In this document: positions 46,801 to 57,313 of the stretch, one piece after another
How positions within the stretch are numbered: position 1 is the stretch's first letter
Layout: each line of letters starts with the position of its first letter
Source of the DNA: Symbiodinium kawagutii
Taxonomy: Eukaryota; Sar; Dinophyceae; Suessiales; Symbiodiniaceae
Direction: 5' to 3'
Length of the DNA: 64,000 nt
Assembly: GCA_009767595.1 (NCBI GenBank)
Contig: VSDK01022257.1
Span: 683,726 to 747,725, forward strand
Notes under the pieces: generated by a model
What the model was told of the DNA's origin: nothing
The model's database searches: none
What the model saw: only the letters and a program-made list of their open reading frames with translations
Translations under genes and position numbers: made by a program

Positions 46801-49800
46801 TGTATAGACCAACCATTTTTGGGATTCCCTATGGCTTGAGAAACCACCGCATTGGCCGCTAGTGTATCAGGTAGCACGAATGGCATTGCCGCAGCCGACT
46901 GACTTGGTGCTGTCCACACGACTCGGTTCACCCCCCCACCGAAGTGGTTGCTCCGCACCTGGGGCTTCAGCTCGTGATGGCATTTCACGATGAATCATCC
47001 GATCGTACTTGGATGTGCAGCTGGGGTATTAATCATAAGCCCCATAAGGTAGCTTATAACCCCTAAAAAACATGGTTGGGGACCACTTACCAAGTGGGGG
47101 GGTGCACATCCAAGTACCATAACTGAATAATTCATTGGGATGTCATTCTTAATTAAGAACTATTCTTGTAAGTTGTTCTACCATAATATTTTGTCCGTTC
47201 ATCTTTCACTAAGCAAACATAACCATGATAATGGTTCATCAACCAGAACTAAGCAACCATTCATTTGCAACCAAAACCATGAGCCATTAGCTTATAGTAC
47301 AAGTTTTTGAATCATCATTTGTTTATCCCCTCATCATTCAGTAAGCAACCATAATTGACCATGATAATCAGCAACCATCACCATGATGATCAAACCATTT
47401 TTCACTAAGCAACCACAATTCGCCATGATGATACCATTAATTAACCAGAATGAACCAGATTCAGTCAACCAGAATTTGCTAAGAAACTCATCACCATGAT
47501 AATCAAACCATTTTTCGCTAAGCAACCATACCTCACCATGATTCTGCTCCCCATATGCTCCCCCTATGGTTCCCCAATGGTTCCCCTATGGTTCCCCTAT
47601 GGTTCCCCCATGATCAGTCGAGCGGCTCCGGCACCAGGGGAAGGTCTTGGATGCTTGGCAACGTGGTCAGCGGGACAACGATAATAACGATATCTATGGC
47701 TGCGCATACGGGTTTTAGAAGGGAAACCAATGGGTTTTCCAGGGAAACCATGGGATTTTCTAGGGAAAATATAAGGTTTTCTAGCGAAACCATGGAATTT
47801 TCTCGGGAAACCACGGAAACCATGAGATTTTCAAGGGAAACCATGGGGTTTTTCTAGGGAAGCTGCATCATGGCTCATAGTTCCACTGCGTTCAGTTCCA
47901 ATGATGACCACCTTACCAGGGGTCGAGTGGTGGATGATCCTAGCCTAGCTGGCTTCAAGACTGTGGAGCTCTTCCGCTACAATCCCAATGTGCTGAAGTC
48001 AGAGTGGATCTGGACACAAAGCCAGTGGTGGAGGTGCTGTACCTTCTACAGTGGATGGCAACAATGGTATCCAGCCTGCACTAAATGTGACTCATTGCTT
48101 TGAACTGTTTTTTTTAACAATTTATAATTGGTTTTGAAAATTGTTAAAGCATTCAAGGATGACACTGGGTTTTCTAGGGAAACCATGAGATTTTCTGGAG
48201 AAACCATGGAATTTTTTCGGGAAACCAAGGAAACCATGGGGTTTTCCAGGGAAACCATGGGGTTTTCTGGGGGAACCATGGGATTGTCCAAGGAAGCCAT
48301 GAGGTGTTCCAGGGAAACCAAGGGGTTTTCCAGGGAAACCATGGGATTTTCTAGGGAAAGGAAACCATGGGGTTTTCTCGGGAAACTTTGGGATGTTCCC
48401 GGAAAATTATAGAATTTTCGCAGGGAAACCATTGGGTTTTCCATGGAAACCATCGGATTTTCTAGAGAAACCATGGGGGTTTCTAGGGAAACCATTGGAT
48501 TTTCCAAGGGAACCATGGGGTTTTCCAAGGGAAACCATGGGATTTTCCAGGGAAACTATGGAATTTTTCAGGGAAACCATGGGGTTCTCTGGGGAAACCA
48601 TTGGGTTTTCTAGGGAAACCATGGGGTTCTCTGGGGAAACCATGGGATTTTCCAGGGAAACCATGCGATTTTCATGGAAACCATTGGGTTTTCTAGGGAA
48701 ACCATTGGGTTTTCTGGGGGAAACCATGAAATTTTCCAGGGAAAACATGGGATTTTTCAGGGAAACCATGGGTTTTTCTGGGTTCTCGGGGAAACCATTG
48801 AATTTTGCAAGGAACACCATGGGATCTTTTGGGGACATCATTGATTTTCTACGGAAACCATTGGATGTTCCAAGGAAACCATAGGGTTTTCCAGGGAAAC
48901 CACGGGATTTTGGAGGGAAACCATTGGGTTTTCTCGGCAAACCATTGGGTTTTCTAGGGAAACCTTGGGATTTTCTAGGGAAACCATGGGATGTTCCAAG
49001 AAAACCATGGGGCGATCCAGGGAAACCATGGGTTTTCTGGGACACGATGGGGTTTTCTCGGGAAACCATGGGATCCAGGGAAACCATGGGATTTTCCAGG
49101 GAACCCACGGGATGTTCCAGGGAAACCATGGGATTTTCAGGGGAAGCCATGGCATTTTCCAGGGAAACCGTTATTGGTTTTCTAGGGAAACCATGGGGCC
49201 TTCTAGGGAAACCATGGGGATTTCTAGGGAAACCATGGGATTTTCCAGGGAAACCATGGGGTTTTCTAGGGAAACCATTATTGGTTTTCCAGGGAAACCA
49301 TTTTTGGTTTTCCACGGAAACCATTACTGGTTTTCCAGGGAAACGATGAGGTGTTCCACGGAAACCATGGGATGTTCCAGGGAAACTATGGAATTTTCTC
49401 GGGGAAACCATTGAAATTTTCCAGGGAAACCATAGGATTTTCCAGGGAAACCATGGGGGTTTCTAGGGAAACCATTGGATTTTCCAAGGAAACCATGGGG
49501 TTTTCCAGGGAAACCATGGGATTTTCCAGGGAAACCATGGGATTTTTCATGGAAACCATTGGGTTTTCTAGGGAAACCATGGGATTTTCTAGGGATACCA
49601 TGGGATGTTCCAGGGAAACCATGGGGTTTTCTCGGAAAAACATCAGGTTTTCTAGGGAAACCATGGTTTTTCTAGGGTTAATCATGGTTAATAGGGATGA
49701 TAACTGGGAGTACCCCTATCTTAAGAAACCCCCATCTGGTGTGATTTGCTTGAATCTAGGGGAACATCATGGCAACATCATGATATCATATGATAGCATA

Positions 49801-52098
49801 GATGTCAAGATATCGTATCATATGATTTGCAGATGGAAAATGTGATATGGTAATGATACACAATTGGTAATTAATCGTAATATGTAATTGTACATGTGGT
49901 GGTACGGAGAGAACTACCGCATGGTTTTTCGTATAAGTGGCAATTCGGCAAATTGGAATCAGTATGGTAGCCTCTTCTTGGTGCGTTCCCGTGATGAATC
50001 ATGGGACGCTTTCTTGAACTAACCATTGAACATAGGCTCGTTGTTCCTCCAGGGTTGACCTGGAAGACGATAACCAGCGGGTAGCTATCGCTTTGTCGAG
50101 AATGATCAAGGGCTATCTAACTGTAGTCATCCTGAAGCGAGATAAAGTATTTCCCATCTTGAACATTTAGATCATATAGCTTTTCAGGATGGATTAGATT
50201 TGATATTCTCTCTACTTCAGAATGGTTATACTTTGTTCTATGTGACAAGGATAGGCAACTACTATATTCAAAGTTCCATAATACTCGTACCTCTTCAGGA
50301 TACTTCAGGATTTGCCACCACAAGCAATCAAGAACCATAGGTTATGTATGTTCAACCATGTACTTGAGGATGGTCATGATGTCAATCAATCATTTCTGTG
50401 CTGAACGAACCAAGGATAAGAACCGCCACAAAGTTTTAACCGCAGGTGAGGGCGCCCCGGTGGTCGCGACTGGTGCTGTCGGTGATCCGAGTGATAATCA
50501 ATTGACCTAAATGCGTTTCCTCCATGGTAGTATTGAACAGGGGTCGAAACCACCAACCAGTAGCGGTTGGTTCAGTTGCCAGCTCTTAATCAAATGGCTA
50601 TGGGTCACGGAAAGCAATGGTTAATGATCATACACCAGGGGTACAGGGTTTGGACCCACAGCAAAATGTGTTCTCTACAATGTTTTAGTAGTAGTTCGGT
50701 TGTGAACCACAATTCAACAACTTTTTTGGTGCTTTGATGGCAGGTTTGATTTGTTGGCCCATTCGTAAACATATCGTTGGAACCTCTTCTTTTACTTCAT
50801 TCAACTAAAGGATAGGCGAGGTGTTCGCTCATGCTACCATTGATGCAGCCAGGATTACACACCTTTTGAGTCATCGAATTAGGAAGACTTAGTCATGACT
50901 CATCATGGTGAGTCATGGCTCAAAATGGTTCAGTCACGGCTATGGATCAAATTTGATATCACTGAACACTCATAAGTAATGTCAATCAGCCAGTAATTGC
51001 TCATCATCAGACCTTTTGTGTCAATATAGCCATTTATTCACTCGAAATACCATGAACTTGCAGCTAAACCAGCAGTACTACACATTTGACCACTACCAAC
51101 TGGGCGTTTCTCAAAAAAGCGGTGCAGCCAAAGCATCCAAGATGAACCAGTTATCATAGTAGGCCAACTATGTATTTTTGGGGTCCCCCATGGCTTGAGG
51201 AACGCCCAAATAAGCATCATCAGTAACACAGTAGCGACTCACCAAACTAATTATTTGTAAGTAATGATAAGTTTTGCTACCGGAATCAGTTAGTTATAAA
51301 CTAACAGATTATAGGTATTGCTGATAACAAAGGAATTTTATCAGCAAACTGCTATATAATCTATTAGTTTATCGATTATTATTGCTGATTATAGGTAATC
51401 GCTAATTTAATTCAAAGGAATTTGCTACAGAGAAGTTCTAAGTACCATACTCCACTTAGCGCACTTGCTGCCAGGCCACCCCAGTCCTTTGAGCGTCACT
51501 TGGCCGGTCGCTGAACGGACCTTCCATCTGGCGGTGTTGGGATGCGGTTGGTCGGATGCTGATATTGCGAGCTGGCTTATAACCAACGAGGTTAGAACCA
51601 GATCGAGAAGATTCGAAGAGCTGGTTTATGGTTGGTAGAAAGATGAACATATTGAAAATAACCAACACTTGCATCGGGATATACCAGCTATGTGCTGATA
51701 CGGTTGCTAGCCTTGTGGTTATAGCTATAGGGAAACAACCAATTTCACGGTAGGTATGATAATGGCTTGCAAAATGGCGAATCAAATCACCAGCTTAGAC
51801 TGCCAGTAATGGGAGAATCAGCAGGTTGACCATGAACAGTTAACCATAAATAATTGGTGATTCGCGATCAAAGATAGATGTTGATCAGTGTGGATCTTCC
51901 ATGATCAAGTTTATGATTATTGCTGTGATTGTTTTCAAGCTTGCCGTTGTAGTTCTACTGCTGCACTGCTGTGATTTGTATGGAAGTGATGCCGGGGCGT
52001 CCATTTATGGGGATAGAAGAACCAGGCATTTTTCTCGGTTGTTTCGGTCTCTCCAAAGGACGCATAGGCCGTTTGAGTCATCTTCCACTTTTGACTAA
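38018..52098 (+). CDS. UNG: Uracil-DNA glycosylase gene, at least eight mini-exons over 14 kb
   Basis: Family 1 uracil-DNA glycosylase removes uracil from DNA and starts base-excision repair. The conserved family motifs appear in order on the plus strand, each in a small GC-rich exon: [20 protein letters not shown] with the catalytic Asp and the Tyr that excludes thymine; [44 protein letters not shown] with the uracil-reading Asn; [27 protein letters not shown] with the catalytic-loop His; and RHFS. The phases of the five joins from exon 1 to exon 6 agree exactly. Five introns begin GC and one GA, and all end AG. The N-terminal exon(s) were not identified. The introns carry family A and B foldbacks, a PPPDE-like segment and the 21-bp minisatellite. 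All key catalytic residues are intact, so the gene is probably functional. Confidence 0.9.
38091..41724. other. Large UNG intron, AT-rich with foldbacks
   Basis: This 3.6-kb intron contains a family A foldback (38459-38561), a family C foldback (39666-39726), a family B foldback (40737-40849) and an AT microsatellite (41561-41584). No nested gene is seen. Confidence 0.7.
41725..41822 (+). CDS. UNG: UNG exon 2: catalytic water-activating loop
   Basis: It starts after AG at 41723-41724. With the G from the previous exon it gives [18 protein letters not shown], then PPSLVNIYK. The catalytic Asp is at 41730-41732 and the thymine-blocking Tyr at 41736-41738. The donor after AAG is GA (GAGCTGG). 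AGGAGCT is present at both ends of the intron, so the exact cut is ambiguous. Confidence 0.92.
42706..42748 (+). CDS. UNG: UNG exon 3
   Basis: It encodes [14 protein letters not shown] plus one base, equivalent to the KELxxDIPGFxxPxHG region of bacterial and eukaryotic UNG. Acceptor CGCAG, donor GC. Confidence 0.85.
43318..43749 (+). CDS. PPPDE (DeSI)-type peptidase-like segment inside a UNG intron
   Basis: A GC-rich frame reads [20 protein letters not shown] and then LLDGDF, resembling the catalytic-Cys segment of PPPDE/DeSI isopeptidases (Y.L...NCNxFs..l...LxG), which act on SUMO or ubiquitin conjugates. A neighbouring frame just upstream contains [11 protein letters not shown], similar to the LGST segment of the same family, so a frameshift may separate the two. 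The catalytic His region is not seen. It lies between UNG exons 3 and 4 on the same strand. It may be a nested gene, a pseudogene or a captured fragment. Confidence 0.45.
   Translation: MLWKLLGAEHLRLSDPSWVLRLRVWWLGDAPGHSATFYQHGKASKDGGFSHYHIYNQNCCSFCERLLEALLDGDFRGQLTQLPCLQQGCSAQVGGSLAVDNSQPETAAASLVSRLLTSLAQGLTDNSLAELDLRAYNGNTSVF
43795..43881. repeat. (TAGA)n tetranucleotide microsatellite
   Basis: About 21 TAGA units with one TAGACAGACAGA interruption. Confidence 0.95.
44204..44280 (+). CDS. UNG: UNG exon 4: uracil-reading strand
   Basis: It encodes (G)[19 protein letters not shown] and then REGHKE. The Asn of LLLN pairs with uracil in the active site. Acceptor CCGAG, donor GC; both junctions keep phase. 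Confidence 0.92.
45637..45712 (+). CDS. UNG: UNG exon 5
   Basis: It encodes [20 protein letters not shown] and then NDKRE plus one base, matching the ANSH...GW..FTD..I motif. Acceptor GCTAG, donor GC. Confidence 0.92.
46200..46244 (+). CDS. UNG: UNG exon 6: VVFLLWG strand
   Basis: It encodes (G)[14 protein letters not shown], equivalent to VVFLLWGxxAQKK. Acceptor CCCAG. The end is placed at a GC donor but is less certain. A 19-bp stretch at 47618-47636 encoding ERLRH could be a further micro-exon. Confidence 0.85.
47706..49680. repeat. 21-bp minisatellite within the UNG gene
   Basis: Two blocks (47706-47862 and 48161-49680) are built from 21-bp units of the form GGGAAACCATGGGATTTTCCA. A unique segment (47863-48160) with a 77-codon frame lies between them. 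Each unit is an imperfect palindrome (GGTTTTCC-A-GGGAAACC, CCATGG). As the unit is seven codons, frames stay open for up to 334 codons on the minus strand (ENPMVSL repeats) and 164 on the plus (ETMGFSR, GKPWGFL). These are not considered genes. Confidence 0.92.
49734..51459. other. UNG intron, 3' part
   Basis: AT-rich, with a family B foldback (50594-50661), a half family C element (50533-50566) and a family A foldback (51102-51207). No gene is seen. Confidence 0.6.
51460..51494 (+). CDS. UNG: UNG exon with HPSPLS catalytic loop
   Basis: After AG at 51458-51459 the frame reads [11 protein letters not shown] (HPSPLS codons 51477-51494). The His stabilises the leaving uracil and the Leu intercalates into the DNA helix. 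A GT follows the Ser codon. Confidence 0.9.
51984..52098 (+). CDS. UNG: UNG last exon
   Basis: It encodes [19 protein letters not shown] and ends ESSSTFD with TGA at 52096-52098. RHFS (52024-52035) matches the GCRHFS motif near the UNG C terminus and SIY matches the SVY that follows HPSPLS in animal UNG. The GFFGC element is changed. The left boundary is not certain. Confidence 0.65.
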
Positions 52099-52675
52099 AA
52101 GTAAAGTTGCAAACAAACTGACAACTGGGTGGATAGTAGCTATTATCTTAGCTTTTTAGGCTGTTTGGGATATGATTGATTTACCATATTAGCCACTGAA
52201 AAATAGACTTTTAGCGAGGGATCTACAAGCCACCAAGACAAGGATGAAGAGCTTTGTTTGAGATCATGAGGTCAGAGCATTCGTTTGGTAGTGGTTTTCC
52301 GATCGAAGTGGACGCACGCCATCCTGCACATGTCAGATATTCAAGCATGCAAAAACACTGTAGCCGTGCACCTTGCCTGGGATTTGAAGGCATTTGAAAG
52401 ATTTCAATGCCACTGATGATTTCCAATATGAAGACGGCGCTGTATCAAGAGATGGAATTGTAATACATCACTGCTTGATGGTTTCAAAATGATTTGGCTT
52501 ATGTTGTTCATAGAAACCATCAAGCATGATTGACCATTCTGAACCATCATTAACCACTATTCACCAGCATCGAACCATCATTCACTGGATGATGCCCCGC
52601 CTGACGCGCACGTGTTTCCGGGACGGTCCCGCAACGCACCACCTGGCACGTGTTTCCACGAGTGGATCAACGATC
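52099..52675. other. AT-rich stretch downstream of UNG
   Basis: Nothing gene-like is seen until GC content rises at about 52590. No polyadenylation signal could be assigned. Confidence 0.5.
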
Positions 52676-52807
52676 ATGGGTCCATGGCCAGCCATGGCCC
52701 TGGCCACATTCGTAGCCAGCCTTGTTGTATGCTTGGGGTGCACAGCCCAATCTATTCCTGCGTGGAGCTGGTTTACTTTCCGCAAACGCGGGAAGATATC
52801 GCAATAG
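52676..52807 (+). CDS. Candidate first exon with signal peptide-like start
   Basis: The ATG at 52676 begins MGPWPAMALATFVASLVV and continues CLGCTAQSIPAW: a hydrophobic core followed by a plausible signal-peptidase site after CTA. This would fit a secreted, ER or plastid-targeted protein. The frame ends at 52807, and the surrounding frames are also open, so it may be chance in a GC-rich island. Confidence 0.3.
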   Translation: MGPWPAMALATFVASLVVCLGCTAQSIPAWSWFTFRKRGKISQ

Positions 52808-53097
52808 TGACGACTATGGCGATACAAATCTGATTGATGGTTTCGATCATTTTTTATTTTCTCTAAGTATTTGATGATTATTCACACATGGTTGGCTGAC
52901 TAATATTTTTCATAAAAGTTGAAACCTCCAACCAGAATGCATTTGCGAGCGCTGGTTTTGGTGAGTTTGTTTCCTTTCTCAAAACACGAGAGCGCTGAAA
53001 ACACGCCCACAGGTATAGATATCCCAGCATTCATCACTATCCCCAAGATTCAACAGGCTGTCTCAACATGCTAAGTGACCTTCCTTTGCTGCCTTAG

Positions 53098-53137
53098 AAA
53101 TTCTTCTGGGTGACGCGCAAACTTGGCCGGGGCTCAG
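53098..53137 (+). CDS. Candidate short exon
   Basis: It is bounded by CTTAG and a GTAAGG donor and encodes KFFWVTRKLGRGS in one frame. Unidentified. A longer 149-codon frame at 53123-53572 overlaps its end and continues through AT-rich DNA; it has a plausible acidic/basic C-terminal part (LEDMIRLHKQLEDLV) but no known family. Confidence 0.3.
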
Positions 53138-53579
53138 GTAAGGTTTTGGAAAGGATGCAAGATCTTTTCGACTCTTGGACCAGGGAGGAGTCGAATGAGT
53201 CGAATGGAACGGCTCAGCAAAGACCGCCCGGTTCATGGTGATGTCAGTCCAATCCCAGATACTCCAAGGTGCTGGTGTATTTACCTATATTTTGTCGGTC
53301 CATTTACCATATATACATTACCCAGTTATGCAGGTCAATTTGCCATACATGGAGTGTTTGTAACTGTAGGTATATCTACCATACTTTTGGGGATGGTTCG
53401 GACTTCGGAAGATCAGACATGTGAGGGAGTATTGGAAGATATGATCAGATTACATAAGCAATTGGAAGATTTGGTAAGACCAGATATACATGATCCTGAT
53501 GAGAGACATAAATATAGCTCTATTGTTTCCAGGGAGTATGTTGCAAAATCTTTGCTATGCGGCTATGCCTGAGGTGTGC

Positions 53580-54610
53580 TCGTTGGTGGGATAGAAATTG
53601 TTTCACCGAGCAGGGCTGAATTGATCTGAATTGGTGTTATTTTGGAACAAGGGACTACTATCTCATCGCTGTGAGCAGTCGATCAACCGGCTTGTGAACC
53701 AAGTTTTATTTCATTTGCTATTAGCATTAACCAATATTAACCATTGTTGTTGTACCATCATAAAAAAGCATTCAAATTAGAGTACCATCATATAATGATG
53801 AATAGCGATGTTTCATGATCTTTTATGATGAGTATTGAATGATGATGAAGCCTCATGATCAAACATTGTACCATCCTGGAGTGAAGCAATTGAATTAACC
53901 ATTTTAGGACTTTGATTTACCTAGTGGGGAGGGTGAGCTTCCACCATGGGAGGCCATCTTGGGCTGCCATCCGTTGTTCCACCACTATTGTTAACTAGCT
54001 AATTGAATTGAATCATATATGAGATCATTATGGAAACCACTATGATTTACCATCATTGTCTCTATTCACGATGTTTCATCATTGATGATAGCACTCATCA
54101 ACAACCACTAATTATGTAACCATTTTCGATGATCGGAAACACAGCATCGTCAGCCATTGCCGGTGCAACCATCAATAACTTATATATAACCACTGTCTAT
54201 CATTGTTTTTGCATCATCCACTATGGGCTGCCAATGAACGATAACCATCAGCAACATGGACCATCATGAACCAGCTTTAACTCATGATTTTCACCCATTC
54301 AAGTTCTCGACCAACAATCATTTGTTGCGAAAAGAAACAGGGTTAGACTTTAGCCAATGGTCATGATCGCCCCCCAATGTGATCAGCAATTGCGAAGCGT
54401 TCATAACACCGCCCGCGCTGCTTTCCAGTGTGTCTTCACGCAGCTTCGGCTCGACGGCGGAGCTGGATCATGATCTTTCAACACTTGAAACAAAAACGAA
54501 GCAGATGACCTAAAATAAACATCGTAACCAGAACTTTCGACATCTATCCTTTGCAAACATGCACAATAACTACAATTACTATATATAGATTAGTGATTGA
54601 TGGACACATG
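53580..54610. other. AT-rich noncoding stretch
   Basis: Mostly AACCATCAT-type simple sequence. A GC-rich island at 54405-54470 encodes NTARAAFQCVFTQLRLDGG and may be an exon; unidentified. Confidence 0.4.
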
Positions 54611-54612
54611 GT

Positions 54613-54718
54613 GCCTACCCGCACGTTGGAGAAGCACAGCTTCAGGGGAACGACTCCAGTGACGGAACGTTTGTGACGCGGACTGCCGCAGCGGGCCAGC
54701 TGCGGCTCCCGACCCCAT
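54613..54718 (+). CDS. Candidate exon island
   Basis: The GC-rich frame reads AYPHVGEAQLQGNDSSDGTF and then TRTAAAGQLRLPTP, ending at a GT (GTGAAG, 54719). Opposite-strand and alternative frames are also open, so strand is uncertain. Unidentified. Confidence 0.3.
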
Positions 54719-55272
54719 GGTGAAGATTTCCCGCAGACTCATGAAGACGCCAGAGGATGCCTCAAGGACACGGCCGGGTGCCCGGGGGCCAAGCCACACT
54801 TGCGGCTGGGGGAGTAGGTGGGAAGCCACACTTGCGGCTGGTCAGTTAGCTTGGTGGGTTGCTGCACTGGTTGGCTGGGACATTTCTTGGGGTGCAAGCA
54901 TGGCCTGACTGTCAGTTTGTGTCAGTGAAATGGCTACAATGTGTTTATTACCCTTTGATGTTTGAACTCAGCTGGAAGCTGAAAATCAGCATTTGCAATG
55001 GGTAAACGGTAGGTTTTTTTGCTTCCAGGTTGGTTTACCAGAGGGTCTCAAGTATTGGAGAATGCTACTTGGTGGAGGCTGGGTATTGATCATGATGAAT
55101 TCACAGCGTTTTGCAACGTACCTTCCAAGGTTCCAAAGCCATTGAACTACACTGGTTGTCATCCCAGATAACCCCCCGATAACTAATGAACTATTAACTG
55201 TAATGATGTCAAAGATGTCAATCATTGGTTCATATGATATGTTTATATTGAATAGACTGACTTTTGGGTCAG

Positions 55273-55347
55273 GTACCCCTTTGCTCCAGAGTCCTCGGCA
55301 GGAGTTGCACCGATATTTGTTGCCTGGTGATTTACGCCGCTGCGATG
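55273..55347 (+). CDS. Choline-transporter-like protein (SLC44/CTL) exon, first TM segment
   Basis: After AG the frame reads VPLCSRVLGRSCTDICCLVI and then YAAAM, ending at a GT donor. RSCTD followed by a hydrophobic helix is the hallmark start of the SLC44 family, multi-pass membrane proteins linked to choline transport. The following exons at 55791 and 56973 encode the matching extracellular loop pattern. The N-terminal and downstream exons were not found. Confidence 0.6.
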
Positions 55348-55790
55348 GTAGGCAGGGCCCCACGCGTAACCGGTGGAAGAATGGTGGCCTTCCGGGGAGA
55401 GTTTCGTGTTACACATGGAACAGTTTGCTGGCTAATGGTTGATCACTTAGCTAGAGTTGTGGTTTGCTTGCTGGATATATCATCACGACATTTGATCATC
55501 ACGACATTTGATTAATGATAAATGATTTATTGCATCGGCTTTTCATACCCCCCAAACTGCACAGTTTTCATCACGATAGCCATGTCTTTCATGAACAATC
55601 ATTTAAGTTTTATGAACAAACATCTAACTTTCTATGATGTGGTCGGCTGATGATACAGTTTATCACCATGATTGACTCATTTTCTATGATTGGATTACCT
55701 CCATGACTGATTCACTCTCCATGATACCCAAGACATCCGCAGCTAGCTGCACTTCCTAAGCACCCACCGCCGCACGAGTTCCGCTTGGAG

Positions 55791-55865
55791 GCCTCGGCGT
55801 GTGTATTTGGTACGGCCTCGACCGGGGCGACATCAATCGCTTGGATTCCCTGCCCGACTATCAAG
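55791..55865 (+). CDS. SLC44-like exon: post-TM1 loop
   Basis: It encodes WYGLDRGDINRLDSLPDYQ plus one base, matching the SLC44 pattern (GDPxxLxxxxDYxG). It ends before a GA donor, and G|GA ACG joins in phase to the next exon. An alternative frame is also open, so the join from exon 1 (GT donor, AG acceptor) does not keep this frame without adjustment. Confidence 0.5.
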
Positions 55866-56972
55866 GACCAGCGCATGGGTGGAGCGGCGGGGGCTAAGCG
55901 TTGTGTCGTGTATGGGCACTGAAGCCTCCAAGACATGGGAGATCATGCTATATGTGGCGAGCTGGAATGGAAAGCCATTTGGTTGATCGAAACGACAATA
56001 CGCAAGTACGGACCTGCCATTTTGGTTTATTCATGCCCAAAGATGTTTATCAACCTAATGGTAGATTCATATTAGTGAATCACCCCCCCAGTTCAACCAC
56101 AAATAGCTTGTGATTGACATCAGTTGGATCTCCCTCATTATAAACGCGGCTCATTTCCCACTAAATATATTATACAGTCACTGAAAAGGACTTTGGGCTT
56201 CCAACGTAGCAATGTGTGCTCATGAGCAATCTTTTGGTTCCTGCTCAAGCAAGTTTGATTTTCCGACTGCTATGTTTGCAAAGTCATGTCCCTTAGTCAT
56301 AATGTGGTTAATCAGCCGTTTAAGTGTACTTACACCTAGCATAATTGCTAGTCAAGTTAATGTTCCATGAAAATCCTTGGGGGGCATCACTTTGTATTGC
56401 TGTTGTCAGTCATTTCGCTCAGGTGATTGTTGCGTTGTGGGGGATGAGCCGGTAATCTGTTGGCGTCGCTGACTCTCGCATGTGTTGTTCATCATGACAG
56501 GGGATGCAGCAACCAAGAGGTTGGGCTTTCGACTTGGTTACTGACAGAGGATTCAATGCTTAAAACGTTGGGAAACTGTTAAGAATGGATTCAGCTTCAA
56601 TGTTGATCCACCGTCGCTAGTTCACCACCTTTAACATCCATGAGCCATAAGTTTGTGTTAATCATTTATTCAACAGACAACTGCTATTGGGGTTGAAATC
56701 ACACATATTTTGGGGATGGAATTCAAGGGCCAACCACAAGGTGTCAACTGGGGATATGAGGCTTGACCACAGCCATGCCCTTAGATACACCAGTCCATTT
56801 TGGCCAACCATGAAACGCGGGTGTTCTGATCATCAAATCTATCTATTTATTGGGATCAGCAAGCAACAATTCATCAACCAAGATTATGCCGCTTGAATAT
56901 GCTTGAATTATTTTTGTTCGTTCCTCATAGGATCTTGACACCTTGTGAAATGCCCAGCGTTGCCTTCACCAG
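55866..56972. other. SLC44-like intron
   Basis: AT-rich, no nested gene. A half family C-like motif lies near 56683-56697. Confidence 0.45.
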
Positions 56973-57073
56973 GAACGCAGTGTGTGGATAAGTTCATCTA
57001 TTTTCCAGAGAACTGGCCAGCGGGTGTGGAAGGCATCAACTTGCACAAGCACGTCTCTTGGAAGCATGGACAG
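56973..57073 (+). CDS. SLC44-like exon: extracellular loop
   Basis: After AG the frame continues TQCVDKFIYFPENWPAGVEG and then INLHKH, resembling the CG...YxYFP stretch after DYxG in SLC44 proteins. The exon probably ends at CAG|GTGG. A further small island at 57269-57312 (CAG to a GTGAAT donor) may be the next exon. Confidence 0.45.
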
Positions 57074-57313
57074 GTGGCGACTTGGGTCACGGCTGTGACC
57101 AACCAATGTCATGTGGGATAAGTTCACCAAACAAATTCATAGGGGAAACGAGCTGGTTAATGATACGGGAACCAGGGGCCCCCAGGGTGGGTTTTGACCC
57201 ACTGCCAGGTGAAAGGTGGATCAGTTGTCACATTGTGCATTTGTACCTGGAGAACATGTCTAGAACAGCAGATACGATCGGAGCGGGCGGTGGTGCGCCG
57301 TTCCATGGCCAGG

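Noticed and set aside
48407-49411. 334-codon minus-strand frame (ENPMVSL repeats)
   Set aside because: It is entirely a by-product of the 21-bp tandem unit; comparable frames exist on the other strand and there is no unique sequence.
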